Of a stretch of DNA of 64,000 nucleotides, positions 35,136-43,511 are shown piece after piece. Positions within the stretch are counted from its first letter, which is position 1. Every line of letters begins with the position of its first letter. Position numbers and translations under genes: made by a program. The notes under the pieces were generated by a model. The model was not told the DNA's origin and did no database searches. It worked only from the letters and a program-made list of their open reading frames with translations. The DNA comes from Ignavibacteriales bacterium (GTDB lineage Bacteria; Bacteroidota; Ignavibacteria; Ignavibacteriales; Melioribacteraceae), in NCBI GenBank assembly GCA_020635275.1, contig JACKAA010000003.1, positions 434,001-498,000 on the forward strand, written 5' to 3'.

Positions 35136-35471
35136 TTATCTGTTTTCAACTTCATCTAAATAATCTTTTCTTTTTAATAATGTTTCTTCATCTTCTTCAT
35201 GATTTGGATCTGGGACACAGCAATCAACTGGACAAACTGCAGCACATTGAGGTTCATCATGGAAACCTTTACATTCTGTACATTTATCAGGTACAATGTA
35301 AAAGAATTCATCTGAATAAAATCCTTCAGCACCAGAAGGAGCAGCATCACCATCGCCATAAGTATTGCCAGCTAAACTCCATTCGTTTCCGCCTTCATAA
35401 ATAGCTGTATTTGGACATTCAGGTTCGCATGCACCACAATTTATGCATTCGTCAGTTATCATTATAGCCAT
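35136..35471 (-). CDS. 4Fe-4S ferredoxin (2 x [4Fe-4S])
   Basis: A 111 aa ferredoxin with two cluster motifs: CINCGACEPECP and CTECKGFHDEPQCAAVCP. The spacer between them is 44 residues and includes GNEWSLAGNTYGDGDAA. The tail has two more Cys (VDCCVPD). It is the YfhL-type ferredoxin common in this group of bacteria. AGGAGAA precedes the ATG. It donates electrons to unknown partners. Confidence 0.92.
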   Translation of the reverse strand: MAIMITDECINCGACEPECPNTAIYEGGNEWSLAGNTYGDGDAAPSGAEGFYSDEFFYIVPDKCTECKGFHDEPQCAAVCPVDCCVPDPNHEEDEETLLKRKDYLDEVENR

Positions 35472-35491
35472 AACTTTTCTCCTAATAAAGT

Positions 35492-35833
35492 TTATTTAAT
35501 AAATTCAATTGTAGGAATTTCGTTATAAAAATTCTTATTACAATTTATTTTGTTTAGTAAGTTACTTAATTTATTATCTAAAGAACTTAGATCAATTTTA
35601 TAAAACTCAGGTGTATATTTTCTAAGTTTAGTTTTTCCCTTTGTAAGTTGACTTACAGCTCCTTTCAAATTACCACAAATTAAGTGATAACAACCTACAG
35701 AAATTTGAACCAAACCTTGAAAGAACTCCTTTTCACTTTTTTCAGCATCCATCCAAATATCTTCAAAAAAATCATGTGCCGAAAAAAAATCACAATTGTT
35801 ATATAACTTAATACCCTCTGAAATATCAATCAC
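35492..35833 (-). CDS. DUF309 domain protein
   Basis: A 113 aa protein with the DUF309 signature: FFSAHDFFEDIW, FFQGLVQISVGCYHL and GNLKGAVSQLTKG. The start is GTG with TTGGATG upstream. The family's function is unknown, and it is usually predicted to be a helical metal-binding fold. It sits 20 bases upstream of the ferredoxin gene on the same strand. Confidence 0.85.
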   Translation of the reverse strand: MIDISEGIKLYNNCDFFSAHDFFEDIWMDAEKSEKEFFQGLVQISVGCYHLICGNLKGAVSQLTKGKTKLRKYTPEFYKIDLSSLDNKLSNLLNKINCNKNFYNEIPTIEFIK

Positions 35834-35948
35834 TTAACATCCAATTATAAGAAATCAAAAATCTAATATCAAGATAAATGAGTATGATTTAAAAAAATCT
35901 TTTATATCCTATAATATTCGTAAAATTATTTACATATTTGAACGAAAT

Positions 35949-36659
35949 TTACCAACTTCCACTAGCACCGCCACCACCAAAAGAACCACCACCGCCACTA
36001 AATCCTCCAAAACTTCCACCACTGCTAAAACCTCCGCCGGAACTTCCTCCCAATCCGCCGCCGTAATAAATAAATCCACCAGGTCCCCGTCTACCACGAT
36101 TTCTTGAAATAAGCATAAAGATAATAAACATCATAAAAATTATAAATCCAATTGGAAATCCTTCTTCATTATCATTACTGCCATTTCCTTTATATTCTCC
36201 TTTTGTAGCTGCCATTATTCCATTTAAGCCAGCAATAGTTCCTTCATAATATTGATTTCTCTTAAAATACGGTGTAACGTCATTTCTTATAATTGAACTT
36301 GCTAATGCGTCCGGCAGTGCACCTTCCAAACCGTACCCAACCTCAATTCTCATTTTTCTATCATTCTTAACTACGCAAAACAAAACACCATTATTATTTT
36401 CTTTTGTCCCAATTCCGTTTTGTTCAGACGTTTCATGAGTATACATTTCAATTGGATAACCATCTAATGTGTTAATCATCAAAAAAACTACTTGATTAGA
36501 AGTAGAGTCATCAAAAGATTTTAGACCGCTGTTTAAGTAATTAACTTGGTCACTGCTAAATGTTTGAGTAAAATCATTTGCATATTTTGATAATTTTGGA
36601 ATATCCTGGGCAAAGAATATTGAGCCAAATAAAAAATATGTAATCCAATAAAATTTCAT
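35949..36659 (-). CDS. TPM-domain protein (YgcG family)
   Basis: A 236 aa protein with signal peptide (ending AQDIPK), a TPM domain (FSSDQVNYLNSGLKSFDD and VEVGYGLEGALPD type segments), a TM helix (about 178-195) and a Gly/Ser-rich tail (about 200-236). These proteins act in envelope maintenance and often go with LemA. Its start overlaps the lemA stop (TAATG), so the pair is coupled. Confidence 0.88.
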   Translation of the reverse strand: MKFYWITYFLFGSIFFAQDIPKLSKYANDFTQTFSSDQVNYLNSGLKSFDDSTSNQVVFLMINTLDGYPIEMYTHETSEQNGIGTKENNNGVLFCVVKNDRKMRIEVGYGLEGALPDALASSIIRNDVTPYFKRNQYYEGTIAGLNGIMAATKGEYKGNGSNDNEEGFPIGFIIFMMFIIFMLISRNRGRRGPGGFIYYGGGLGGSSGGGFSSGGSFGGFSGGGGSFGGGGASGSW

Positions 36660-37252
36660 TAAAACTCAACTTTTGGTGCTTGATCAGATCCAGCTGCAGC
36701 TTGAAAATATTGTTTTTGTTGAAAACCAGTAAAACCAGCAATTATACTTCCGGGAAATTGTCTAATAGTTGTATTATAATTTTGAACAACTTCGTTGAAT
36801 TTTTTTCTTTCAACCGAAATTCTATTTTCTGTTCCTTCAAGCTGAGCTTGCAGCTGTGAAAAATTCTCATTTGCTTTTAATTGAGGATAATTTTCAACCG
36901 TAACTAATAATCTTGAAAGAGCACTGCTTAATCCATCTTGAGCCGATTGAAATTGTTGAAATGCATTGGGATCGCTTAACATTTCCGGGGACATATTAAT
37001 TTGGTTTACTTTTGCTCTTGCTTCGGTAACTGCTGTATATGTTTCTTTTTCAAAATTGGCAACACCTTTAACGGTATTTACCAAATTAGGAATTAAATCA
37101 GCTCTTCTTTGATATTGGTTTTCAACTTGACTCCAGCTTTGTGTCACATTTTCATCTAATCCAACTAAATTATTATATATTCCGGTAGCCCACATTATTG
37201 CGCCAATAACAACAACTGCAACTACAATTAAAATTCCAATGCCTTTACTCAT
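36659..37252 (-). CDS. lemA: LemA family protein
   Basis: A 197 aa single-pass membrane protein. TM helix at about 6-24, then the LemA domain with NLVGLDENVTQSWSQVENQYQRR and ADLIPNLVNTVKG, and a C-terminal IAGFTGFQQKQYF. GGAGGAA precedes the ATG. The pairing with a TPM protein is a known arrangement. The exact function is not settled. Confidence 0.92.
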   Translation of the reverse strand: MSKGIGILIVVAVVVIGAIMWATGIYNNLVGLDENVTQSWSQVENQYQRRADLIPNLVNTVKGVANFEKETYTAVTEARAKVNQINMSPEMLSDPNAFQQFQSAQDGLSSALSRLLVTVENYPQLKANENFSQLQAQLEGTENRISVERKKFNEVVQNYNTTIRQFPGSIIAGFTGFQQKQYFQAAAGSDQAPKVEF

Positions 37253-37272
37253 TTATTCCTCCAAGAATTATT

Positions 37273-38634
37273 TTAATTTGTTAAACTTCTAACAGGTGCA
37301 GGAATTCTTCCTCCTCTTCCTACAAAATTATTACTAGATAAGTTCCTTACATCCATAATTGGAGCTTTTCCTAACAAACCACCATAATCAATATAATCTC
37401 CTAATTTCTTACCATAAGCCGGAATTAATCTAGCAGATGTAGTTTTATCATTAATAATTCCAATTGCACATTCGTCTGCAATAATTCCAGCAATTGTTGT
37501 TGAAGGCGTATCGCCTGGAATAGCAATCATATCTAATCCAACTGAGCATACTGATGTCATTGCTTCTAATTTTTCTAGACTCAAATTTCCTCTTTCCACA
37601 GCATCAATCATTGCCTGATCTTCACTAACAGGAATAAATGCTCCACTCATTCCACCAACTGATGAACTAGCCATTAGCCCGGCTTTTTTAACTGAATCAT
37701 TCAGCATAGCTAAAGCAGCAGTTGTTCCTGGAGCACCAACATCTTCAACTCCCATTGCTTTAAGAATATCTCCAATGCTATCCCCGGGAGCAGGAGTTGG
37801 AGCTAAAGAAATGTCTACTATTCCAAAAGGAATTCCGTGTTTGCTTGCAACTTCCCTTCCAATCAACTCACCGGCTCTGGTAATTTTAAATACTGTTTTT
37901 TTGATAACTTCTGCGAGCTGCTGTAAATCAATTTTACCTGCACTTTTTATTGCATCTAAAACAACACCGGGACCACTAATTCCAACATTTAAAACTACTT
38001 CCGGTTCGCTAACACCATGAAATGCTCCGGCCACAAAAGGATTATCTTCGGGAACATTACAAAAAACAACCAGTTTTGCACAACCGATTGAATCTTTATC
38101 TTTTGTTCTTTCTGCGGTTTCCTTAATTACATCGGACATCATTAAAACTGCGTCCATATTAATTCCGGCTTTTGTAGATGCCACATTTATACTTGAACAA
38201 ACTCTTTGTGTTTCTGATAAAGCGATAGGTATTGATTTAATTAATTCTCTTTCACCATTTGTCATACCTTTTTGGACCAAAGCAGAATAACCTGCTAAAT
38301 AATCAATTCCTATTTCAGCCGCTGCTTTGTCTAAAACTCGTGCAACTTCAACAAATTCATCTAATTTGAAAGAATCGAATGGAATTGAAGCAGGAGTAAT
38401 TGATACTCTTTTGTTTGCTATCTTAATTCCATATTGTCTTTCAATTTGAGAAGCATATTTTACATGGTTTTTACCGTACTTTAATATTTTATCATATATT
38501 TTTTGTTTCGTAACTTCAATATTTCTATCAACACAATCCCTTAAACTTATTCCAAGTGTGACTGTTCTAATATCAAAATGTTCAATTTCTGTCATTTTGA
38601 TAGTTTCAAGAATTTCTTCAAAATCATATTGCAT
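37273..38634 (-). CDS. PFL family protein (UPF0210/DUF711)
   Basis: A 453 aa protein of the UPF0210 family, which folds like glycyl-radical enzymes but has unknown activity. Clear family segments: MGVEDVGAPGTTAAL, GGMSGAFIPVSEDQAM, and DIVDISLAPTPAPGDS. No glycyl-radical Gly loop (RVxG) is seen. AAGGAGC precedes the ATG. The next gene upstream encodes an ACT-domain protein, the usual partner of this family. Confidence 0.88.
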   Translation of the reverse strand: MQYDFEEILETIKMTEIEHFDIRTVTLGISLRDCVDRNIEVTKQKIYDKILKYGKNHVKYASQIERQYGIKIANKRVSITPASIPFDSFKLDEFVEVARVLDKAAAEIGIDYLAGYSALVQKGMTNGERELIKSIPIALSETQRVCSSINVASTKAGINMDAVLMMSDVIKETAERTKDKDSIGCAKLVVFCNVPEDNPFVAGAFHGVSEPEVVLNVGISGPGVVLDAIKSAGKIDLQQLAEVIKKTVFKITRAGELIGREVASKHGIPFGIVDISLAPTPAPGDSIGDILKAMGVEDVGAPGTTAALAMLNDSVKKAGLMASSSVGGMSGAFIPVSEDQAMIDAVERGNLSLEKLEAMTSVCSVGLDMIAIPGDTPSTTIAGIIADECAIGIINDKTTSARLIPAYGKKLGDYIDYGGLLGKAPIMDVRNLSSNNFVGRGGRIPAPVRSLTN

Positions 38635-38653
38635 TAAATTGTTGCTCCTTCAA

Positions 38654-39079
38654 TTAAACTCTGTGCATAAATCTGAATAGATCTTCATGCTGTAAATAGA
38701 CTTTTATTTTCATTTTTTCTGCAACAACATTTAAATCATTTTGAATTTCTGATAAATCTTTTGGCGAATTAGAAATATCCAACATTATGATCATGGTATA
38801 AAAATCACCCATTAATTTCTGACTAAGATCAGTAATATCACAATTTGCATCACTTAAAACTTTTGTAACATTTGATACTATTCCAGGATGATTTAACCCG
38901 AATGATGTTAAAATTACTCTTCCAGTTGTTTGAGATTGAGTTTCCGGAATTGGAACATACTCTGAATTTTTTATCGCTTTTTCCACAACTTCTTTAACTA
39001 GTTCCGGATTAGCATTATCACCCAATTCATTTATTGCCTGCATTGCAATTGCTCTTATTTCACTTTCTGATAACTTCAC
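38654..39079 (-). CDS. ACT domain protein (UPF0237-like)
   Basis: A regulatory-type protein, 141 aa from the GTG at 39079 chosen because AAGGT lies before it; a TTG 13 codons upstream would be the alternative. The N-terminus is a helical region (LSESEIRAIAMQAINELGD). From about residue 55 the ACT domain has VILTSFGLNHPGIVSNVTKV and ISNSPKDL and binds small ligands, usually amino acids. It precedes the PFL gene, a known pairing. Confidence 0.82.
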   Translation of the reverse strand: MKLSESEIRAIAMQAINELGDNANPELVKEVVEKAIKNSEYVPIPETQSQTTGRVILTSFGLNHPGIVSNVTKVLSDANCDITDLSQKLMGDFYTMIIMLDISNSPKDLSEIQNDLNVVAEKMKIKVYLQHEDLFRFMHRV

Positions 39080-39196
39080 TTTTTTACCTTTTAATTTTCC
39101 AAAATAACTTATAAACAATAATTAAATTTACAATTTTTCTTATTCTCAACCTTGATGATTTTTATCAAATAATTTGATTATTATGCATAAATAAAA

Positions 39197-39222
39197 AGAG
39201 CAATCAAATAAAAGATTGCTCT
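39197..39222 (-). terminator. terminator after DUF2442 gene
   Basis: AGAGCAATC (39197-39205) pairs with GATTGCTCT (39214-39222). On the minus strand it is followed by TTTTTATTT. Confidence 0.8.
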
Positions 39223-39239
39223 AATTATAAAAAATAATC

Positions 39240-39515
39240 TTAAAGGTTTATAGGTAATTTAAGACTTTTAACTTCATTCATTAATATCAACATATTTCTT
39301 GTGGCATTTTTACACATTGTTACACCACATTCCCAAATTATATCTTTAGTTTTGTTATCAATCCTCACTTTCTTAAATTCTTCTAGATTATTTAAAGATT
39401 TATACTCTTCTCTTTTTAACATTTTTGAAAAATTAATTTTTCCATTTAAACCATCAGAATATTCTACATAAAGTTGAAAATCATCAAATGGCACAAGTTT
39501 TATTATTTTGTTCAT
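39240..39515 (-). CDS. DUF2442 domain protein
   Basis: A 91 aa protein with the DUF2442 pattern: IIKLVPFDDFQLYVEYSDGLNG, a middle LNNLEEFKKVRIDN and KDIIWECGVTM. The family is small, alpha/beta and common in mobile or toxin-antitoxin-like regions, with unknown function. It starts 3 bases after the acyl-CoA dehydrogenase stop and ends at a terminator. It has no toxin partner here. Confidence 0.8.
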   Translation of the reverse strand: MNKIIKLVPFDDFQLYVEYSDGLNGKINFSKMLKREEYKSLNNLEEFKKVRIDNKTKDIIWECGVTMCKNATRNMLILMNEVKSLKLPINL

Positions 39516-39518
39516 GCA

Positions 39519-40661
39519 TTAATCTTTTAAAATTGATCTTCCAATAATTATTCTTTGAATTTCAGAAGTACCTTCATAAATCTCTGTAATTTTAGCATCG
39601 CGATACATTCTTTCAACTTCATATTCCCTAACATAACCATAACCACCTAATATTTGAATTGCTTCACGAGAAACTTCTACAGCAACTTCGCTTGCATACA
39701 ATTTAGCCATAGATGCTTCTTTAATATAATCTTTTCCGGCATCTTTTAAACCGCAAGCTTGCAGAGTTAATAATTTTGCCGCTTCAATCTTTGTTGCCAT
39801 ATCAGCCAATTTAAATTGAATTGCCTGATGATTTGATATTTCTGTTCCAAAAGCTTTTCTTTCTTTAGAATATTTTAATGCTTTTTCAAAAGCACCCATA
39901 GCAATTCCAACCGCTTGAGAAGCAATACCGTACCTTCCGCCGTTTAACGTATTCATAGCAAAATTAAATCCCTTACCAACCTCCCAAAGTATATTTTCCT
40001 TTGGTACTCTGCAATTATCAAACGACAATGAACAAGTATCCGAACTTCTTATTCCAAGTTTATCTTCTTTAACTCCATGTGTAAATCCTTCAGTTCCTTT
40101 TTCAACAATAAATGCTGTTATCCCTTTATGCCGTTTTTCTCTATCTGTTTGTGCAAAAACAATATAATAATCCGCACTCTTTCCATTTGTAATCCAATTT
40201 TTCATTCCGTTCAAAACCCAAAAATCGCCATCTTGCTCTGCCTGTGTTTGCTGCTGAGTTGCATCACTTCCTGCTTCGGGTTCGGACAAAGCAAATGCAC
40301 CTAGTTTTTCACCACGTGCCAATGGTTTTAAATACTTTTCTTTAACTTCTTCGGAGGCCCATTTTTCTAGACCAAAAGTGACAAGTGAATTATTAACTGA
40401 CATTATAACACCAACAGAAGCATCTACTTTTGAAATTTCCATCATTGCCAAAGCATAACTTACTGTATCCATTCCGGCACCGTCATATTTGGGATCAACC
40501 ATCATACCCATAAATCCCAGCTCGCCTAATTTTTGAACTATCTCTGTTGGAAAAGTTCCGGTTTTATCTCTTTCAATTGCAGTTGGAGCAATTTCTTGTT
40601 CAGCAAAATCTCTTGCTGTCTGTTTAATCATTTGTTGTTCTTCTGTTAATAAAAAATCCAT
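39519..40661 (-). CDS. acyl-CoA dehydrogenase
   Basis: Flavoprotein that oxidises acyl-CoA to enoyl-CoA, passing electrons to ETF. At 380 aa, with the FAD/substrate motifs FALSEPEAGSDA, ITNGKSADYYIVFAQ, and the catalytic Glu in ITEIYEGTSEIQRIIIGR near the C-terminus. Closely resembles short-chain/butyryl-CoA dehydrogenase. AGTAGGAG precedes the ATG. The etfBA genes at 19835-21549 could supply its carrier. Confidence 0.93.
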   Translation of the reverse strand: MDFLLTEEQQMIKQTARDFAEQEIAPTAIERDKTGTFPTEIVQKLGELGFMGMMVDPKYDGAGMDTVSYALAMMEISKVDASVGVIMSVNNSLVTFGLEKWASEEVKEKYLKPLARGEKLGAFALSEPEAGSDATQQQTQAEQDGDFWVLNGMKNWITNGKSADYYIVFAQTDREKRHKGITAFIVEKGTEGFTHGVKEDKLGIRSSDTCSLSFDNCRVPKENILWEVGKGFNFAMNTLNGGRYGIASQAVGIAMGAFEKALKYSKERKAFGTEISNHQAIQFKLADMATKIEAAKLLTLQACGLKDAGKDYIKEASMAKLYASEVAVEVSREAIQILGGYGYVREYEVERMYRDAKITEIYEGTSEIQRIIIGRSILKD

Positions 40662-40829
40662 TTTTTCTCCTACTTTTAATTTTAATTACTTTATAGGATA
40701 AATTTATCTTTCATAATAATCCAAAGTATACAATCAAATTTGAAAATTCAAATAATAATTTTTCTAATCTTCTTTGGATACAGTTTTTAATTCAAAGAAA
40801 AATCACTTACTTTGTTATATTTGCTAACT

Positions 40830-41897
40830 ATGAAAAAATCAGAAAAGTTAATTGATCTTAAAAGTCTTCGTTTAGAGGAATTACAAAATTATTTTGTTGA
40901 ATTAGGAGCATCCTCATTTAGAGGAAAACAAGCCTTCAACTGGATTTATGGCAACTTGATAAGTGATTTTGATGAGATGCAGAATCTACCAATTTCATTA
41001 AGAAATCAGCTCAAAGATAATGCATCAATAAATAGTTTAAGATTGCTAAGCAAACAAGGTTCAAATTCAACAAACACAAATAAATATTTATTTGAAACTG
41101 TTGACGGAAATAAAATTGAGTCAGTTATAATTCCGGAACAATCTCGCAGAACTTTATGCTTATCAACCCAAGTGGGCTGCCCGCTTGATTGTAAATTTTG
41201 CGCAACTGGACTAATGGGTTACACAAGAAATTTATCAACCGGTGAAATTATTGATCAATATATTCAGACCTCAAAACAGATTTACCCTAATGAAATTACA
41301 AATATTGTTTATATGGGAATGGGTGAACCTCTTTTAAATTATGCTGCCACAGAAAAATCTTTACAAATCCTTTTACAAGATTTAGGAAATAAAATCGGCA
41401 GAACAAGAATTACCGTTTCAACAGCAGGAATTCCCCAAAACATAATTAAGTTAGCAGATAGCGGATTAAGAGTGAAATTAGCTTTATCATTACATTCATG
41501 TTTTGAGGAAGTCAGAAATAAAATTATGCCTATCAATGTAAAATATAGCCTCGCTGAAAATATAGATGCACTTAAGTATTACGCAAGAAAAACCAAAACA
41601 AAAATAATGTTTGAATATACGATGTTACATGGCATAAATGATAGAGACGAAGATTTAAATGCACTTAAAAAATTATGTTCACAATTGCCATCTAAAGTTA
41701 ATATAATTCCCTTTAACAGTATTGCTCATATGATAAGCGGCGGTTTTTCTTCTGAATTAAAACCTACTCCTTTAGCAAGAATAAAAGAATTTGCAGAAAA
41801 ACTAATGACAAAAGATATTTTTGTTATGATGAGAAATACACAAGGTGATGATATTGCCGCTGCTTGTGGACAATTAGCTATTAAAGGAAAAAGATAA
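40830..41897 (+). CDS. rlmN: 23S rRNA/tRNA adenine-C2 methyltransferase
   Basis: Radical-SAM enzyme that methylates A2503 of 23S rRNA and A37 of tRNA. The start at 40830 (MKKSEKLIDL) is preferred over an upstream TTG 6 codons before. The cluster is CPLDCKFC. A Cys in QGDDIAAACGQLA near the end and the IVYMGMGEPLLNY motif fit RlmN. At 355 aa it is full length. No clear Shine-Dalgarno; a TATATTTG element ends 6 bases ahead of the ATG. Confidence 0.94.
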   Translation: MKKSEKLIDLKSLRLEELQNYFVELGASSFRGKQAFNWIYGNLISDFDEMQNLPISLRNQLKDNASINSLRLLSKQGSNSTNTNKYLFETVDGNKIESVIIPEQSRRTLCLSTQVGCPLDCKFCATGLMGYTRNLSTGEIIDQYIQTSKQIYPNEITNIVYMGMGEPLLNYAATEKSLQILLQDLGNKIGRTRITVSTAGIPQNIIKLADSGLRVKLALSLHSCFEEVRNKIMPINVKYSLAENIDALKYYARKTKTKIMFEYTMLHGINDRDEDLNALKKLCSQLPSKVNIIPFNSIAHMISGGFSSELKPTPLARIKEFAEKLMTKDIFVMMRNTQGDDIAAACGQLAIKGKR

Positions 41898-41941
41898 ATT
41901 TTTCCGTCGAGGCAGAAGTAAATAAATATAAAGTATTTAAT

Positions 41942-42478
41942 ATGAAAAAACTTACTCATTCAGAAATTTCTAAAAACAGAGCAACTTTAGAAACAATTAG
42001 TAAAGTTAATAAACTACCTGTTGTTGTTATTTTAAATTCAATTAGAAGCAGTTATAATGTCGGTTCTATTTTTAGAACTTCAGATGGCGCAATGATTGAA
42101 AAACTTTATCTATGCGGATATACTCCCTATCCGCCCAAAAAAGAAGTTTTAAAAACTGCACTTGGATCCCAAGATAGTGTTGAGTGGGAATTTATTGAAA
42201 ATCCAGTAGAGATTGTTAAAAAGTACAAAAAAGATGGTTACACTATTTGTGCATTAGAACAGACTAGTAAGAATATTAATTATTCAGAAATTTCAAAAAA
42301 TCAATTGCCACTATGCCTGATCGTTGGTAATGAAATCACCGGTGTAAATCAAGAATTAATAGATTTGTGTGATATTTCTATAGAGATTCCTCAGTATGGC
42401 ATAAAACAGTCATTAAATGTTGCTGTTGCCTATGGAATATCTATTTTTGAATTACGAAAAATTTTTGATAACAAATAA
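41942..42478 (+). CDS. TrmH/SpoU family RNA 2'-O-methyltransferase
   Basis: A 178 aa SpoU-type methyltransferase. It has motif 1 NSIRSSYNVGSIFRTSDGA, motif 2 LIVGNEITGVNQE and motif 3 IPQYGIKQSLNVAVAYGI, forming the trefoil knot site for S-adenosylmethionine. The target RNA cannot be identified. It follows rlmN by 44 bases, so the two may form an RNA-modification unit. Confidence 0.9.
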   Translation: MKKLTHSEISKNRATLETISKVNKLPVVVILNSIRSSYNVGSIFRTSDGAMIEKLYLCGYTPYPPKKEVLKTALGSQDSVEWEFIENPVEIVKKYKKDGYTICALEQTSKNINYSEISKNQLPLCLIVGNEITGVNQELIDLCDISIEIPQYGIKQSLNVAVAYGISIFELRKIFDNK

Positions 42479-42489
42479 CTGATACAATT

Positions 42490-42783
42490 ATGAGCATTGT
42501 TAGAAAATCAAAACCTATTGAAAAAATTGAATTAAACGTTGGAGCCAAAACTTTTAAGCAGGTTTTAATATCAGATAAAGAAGCTCCTAATTTTGCAATG
42601 CGCAAATTCTCAATAGAACCAAATGGATTTATGCCTTTACATAAAAATACAGTTGAACATGAACAATACGTACTAAGTGGCAGTGCAGAAATTATAATTG
42701 GATCCGACAAATTTATTGTTACTAAAAATGATGTAGTGTTTATACCCGAAAATATTGAGCACAGTTACAAATGTATTGGTTAA
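42490..42783 (+). CDS. cupin domain protein, truncated by in-frame TAA
   Basis: A 97 aa cupin as read, with the beta-barrel motif LHKNTVEHEQYVLSGSAEI (His residues as metal ligands) and VVFIPENIEHSYKCIG. The TAA at 42781-42783 is odd: the same frame continues for 20 codons (ETFEFLCLIPNKED then KIKIIE) to TAA at 42844-42846, and this tail fits the family's usual C-terminus. So the stop is most likely a nonsense change or sequence error in a 118-codon gene. It starts 11 bases after the SpoU gene. Confidence 0.75.
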   Translation: MSIVRKSKPIEKIELNVGAKTFKQVLISDKEAPNFAMRKFSIEPNGFMPLHKNTVEHEQYVLSGSAEIIIGSDKFIVTKNDVVFIPENIEHSYKCIG

Positions 42784-42857
42784 GAAACTTTTGAATTTTT
42801 ATGTCTGATTCCGAACAAAGAAGATAAAATTAAAATTATTGAATAATCTAAACGTAA

Positions 42858-43511
42858 TTAAATATTTGAAAAATAATTTTCACCATTATCTTTTGTGTGA
42901 ATAGCCAAAATATTTGCTCTTACTAAATTAATTAAAGTCCGCGAAGCTCTCCTTGATGATAAATTGGCCAAATCACTAAGCTGTTTGGCAGTTATAAAAT
43001 CATTTTTATCTAAATATTCAAATACTAATTTTTCATTTTTGCCAATAGAATAATTTTTTAACTTAGCATCGTTGGTTTGTGTTATTAAAATTTTAATCAT
43101 TTCTTTACTGGCGAGAACACTTTTATCATTAACTCTTATATATACCTGAGCATTATTTAAATCTATTTTAGGCAAATAATCTTGAATTCTGTGAGGCTTA
43201 TTTTTTGATTCGGGAATTATTAAAACAACAATTTCCTTATTTTCCAATTCAAAAAAAAGTATTTCAAACTGTACTTTTGGTTCACAATAGTTTATGATTG
43301 TTTCTTTAATTAATTCAGTAACTTCTTTCTCACTATCTACTCCATAAATTGAACTATCATCATCAATTCCAAATAAAATTACACCTCCTTTGGAATTTGC
43401 AAAAGCAATAATTTCTTTAGCTATTTTTTCATGTGAGGAAAAACGTTGCTTGAATTCTGTGGTAAAATTTTCACCTTCTGCAATTAAGTTAATTAATTGT
43501 TTCCGGTTCAT
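42858..43511 (-). CDS. AlbA_2/Schlafen ATP-binding domain protein with winged helix
   Basis: A 217 aa regulator-type protein. The N-terminal AlbA_2 domain has ENFTTEFKQRFSSHEKIAKE, IIAFANSKGGVILFGIDDDS and related residues. The C-terminal part (about 155-217) is a winged helix (KNDFITAKQLSDLANLSSRR). Start overlaps the stop of the TPR-SPOR gene (TGATG), so translation is coupled. Role unknown; possibly a transcription regulator. Confidence 0.8.
   Translation of the reverse strand: MNRKQLINLIAEGENFTTEFKQRFSSHEKIAKEIIAFANSKGGVILFGIDDDSSIYGVDSEKEVTELIKETIINYCEPKVQFEILFFELENKEIVVLIIPESKNKPHRIQDYLPKIDLNNAQVYIRVNDKSVLASKEMIKILITQTNDAKLKNYSIGKNEKLVFEYLDKNDFITAKQLSDLANLSSRRASRTLINLVRANILAIHTKDNGENYFSNI

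Noticed and set aside
40800..40830. TATATTTG just before rlmN as a Bacteroidetes-type -7 box giving leaderless mRNA
   Set aside because: The -7 sequence fits, but no TTTG -33 box is at the right distance, so I did not list it as a promoter.
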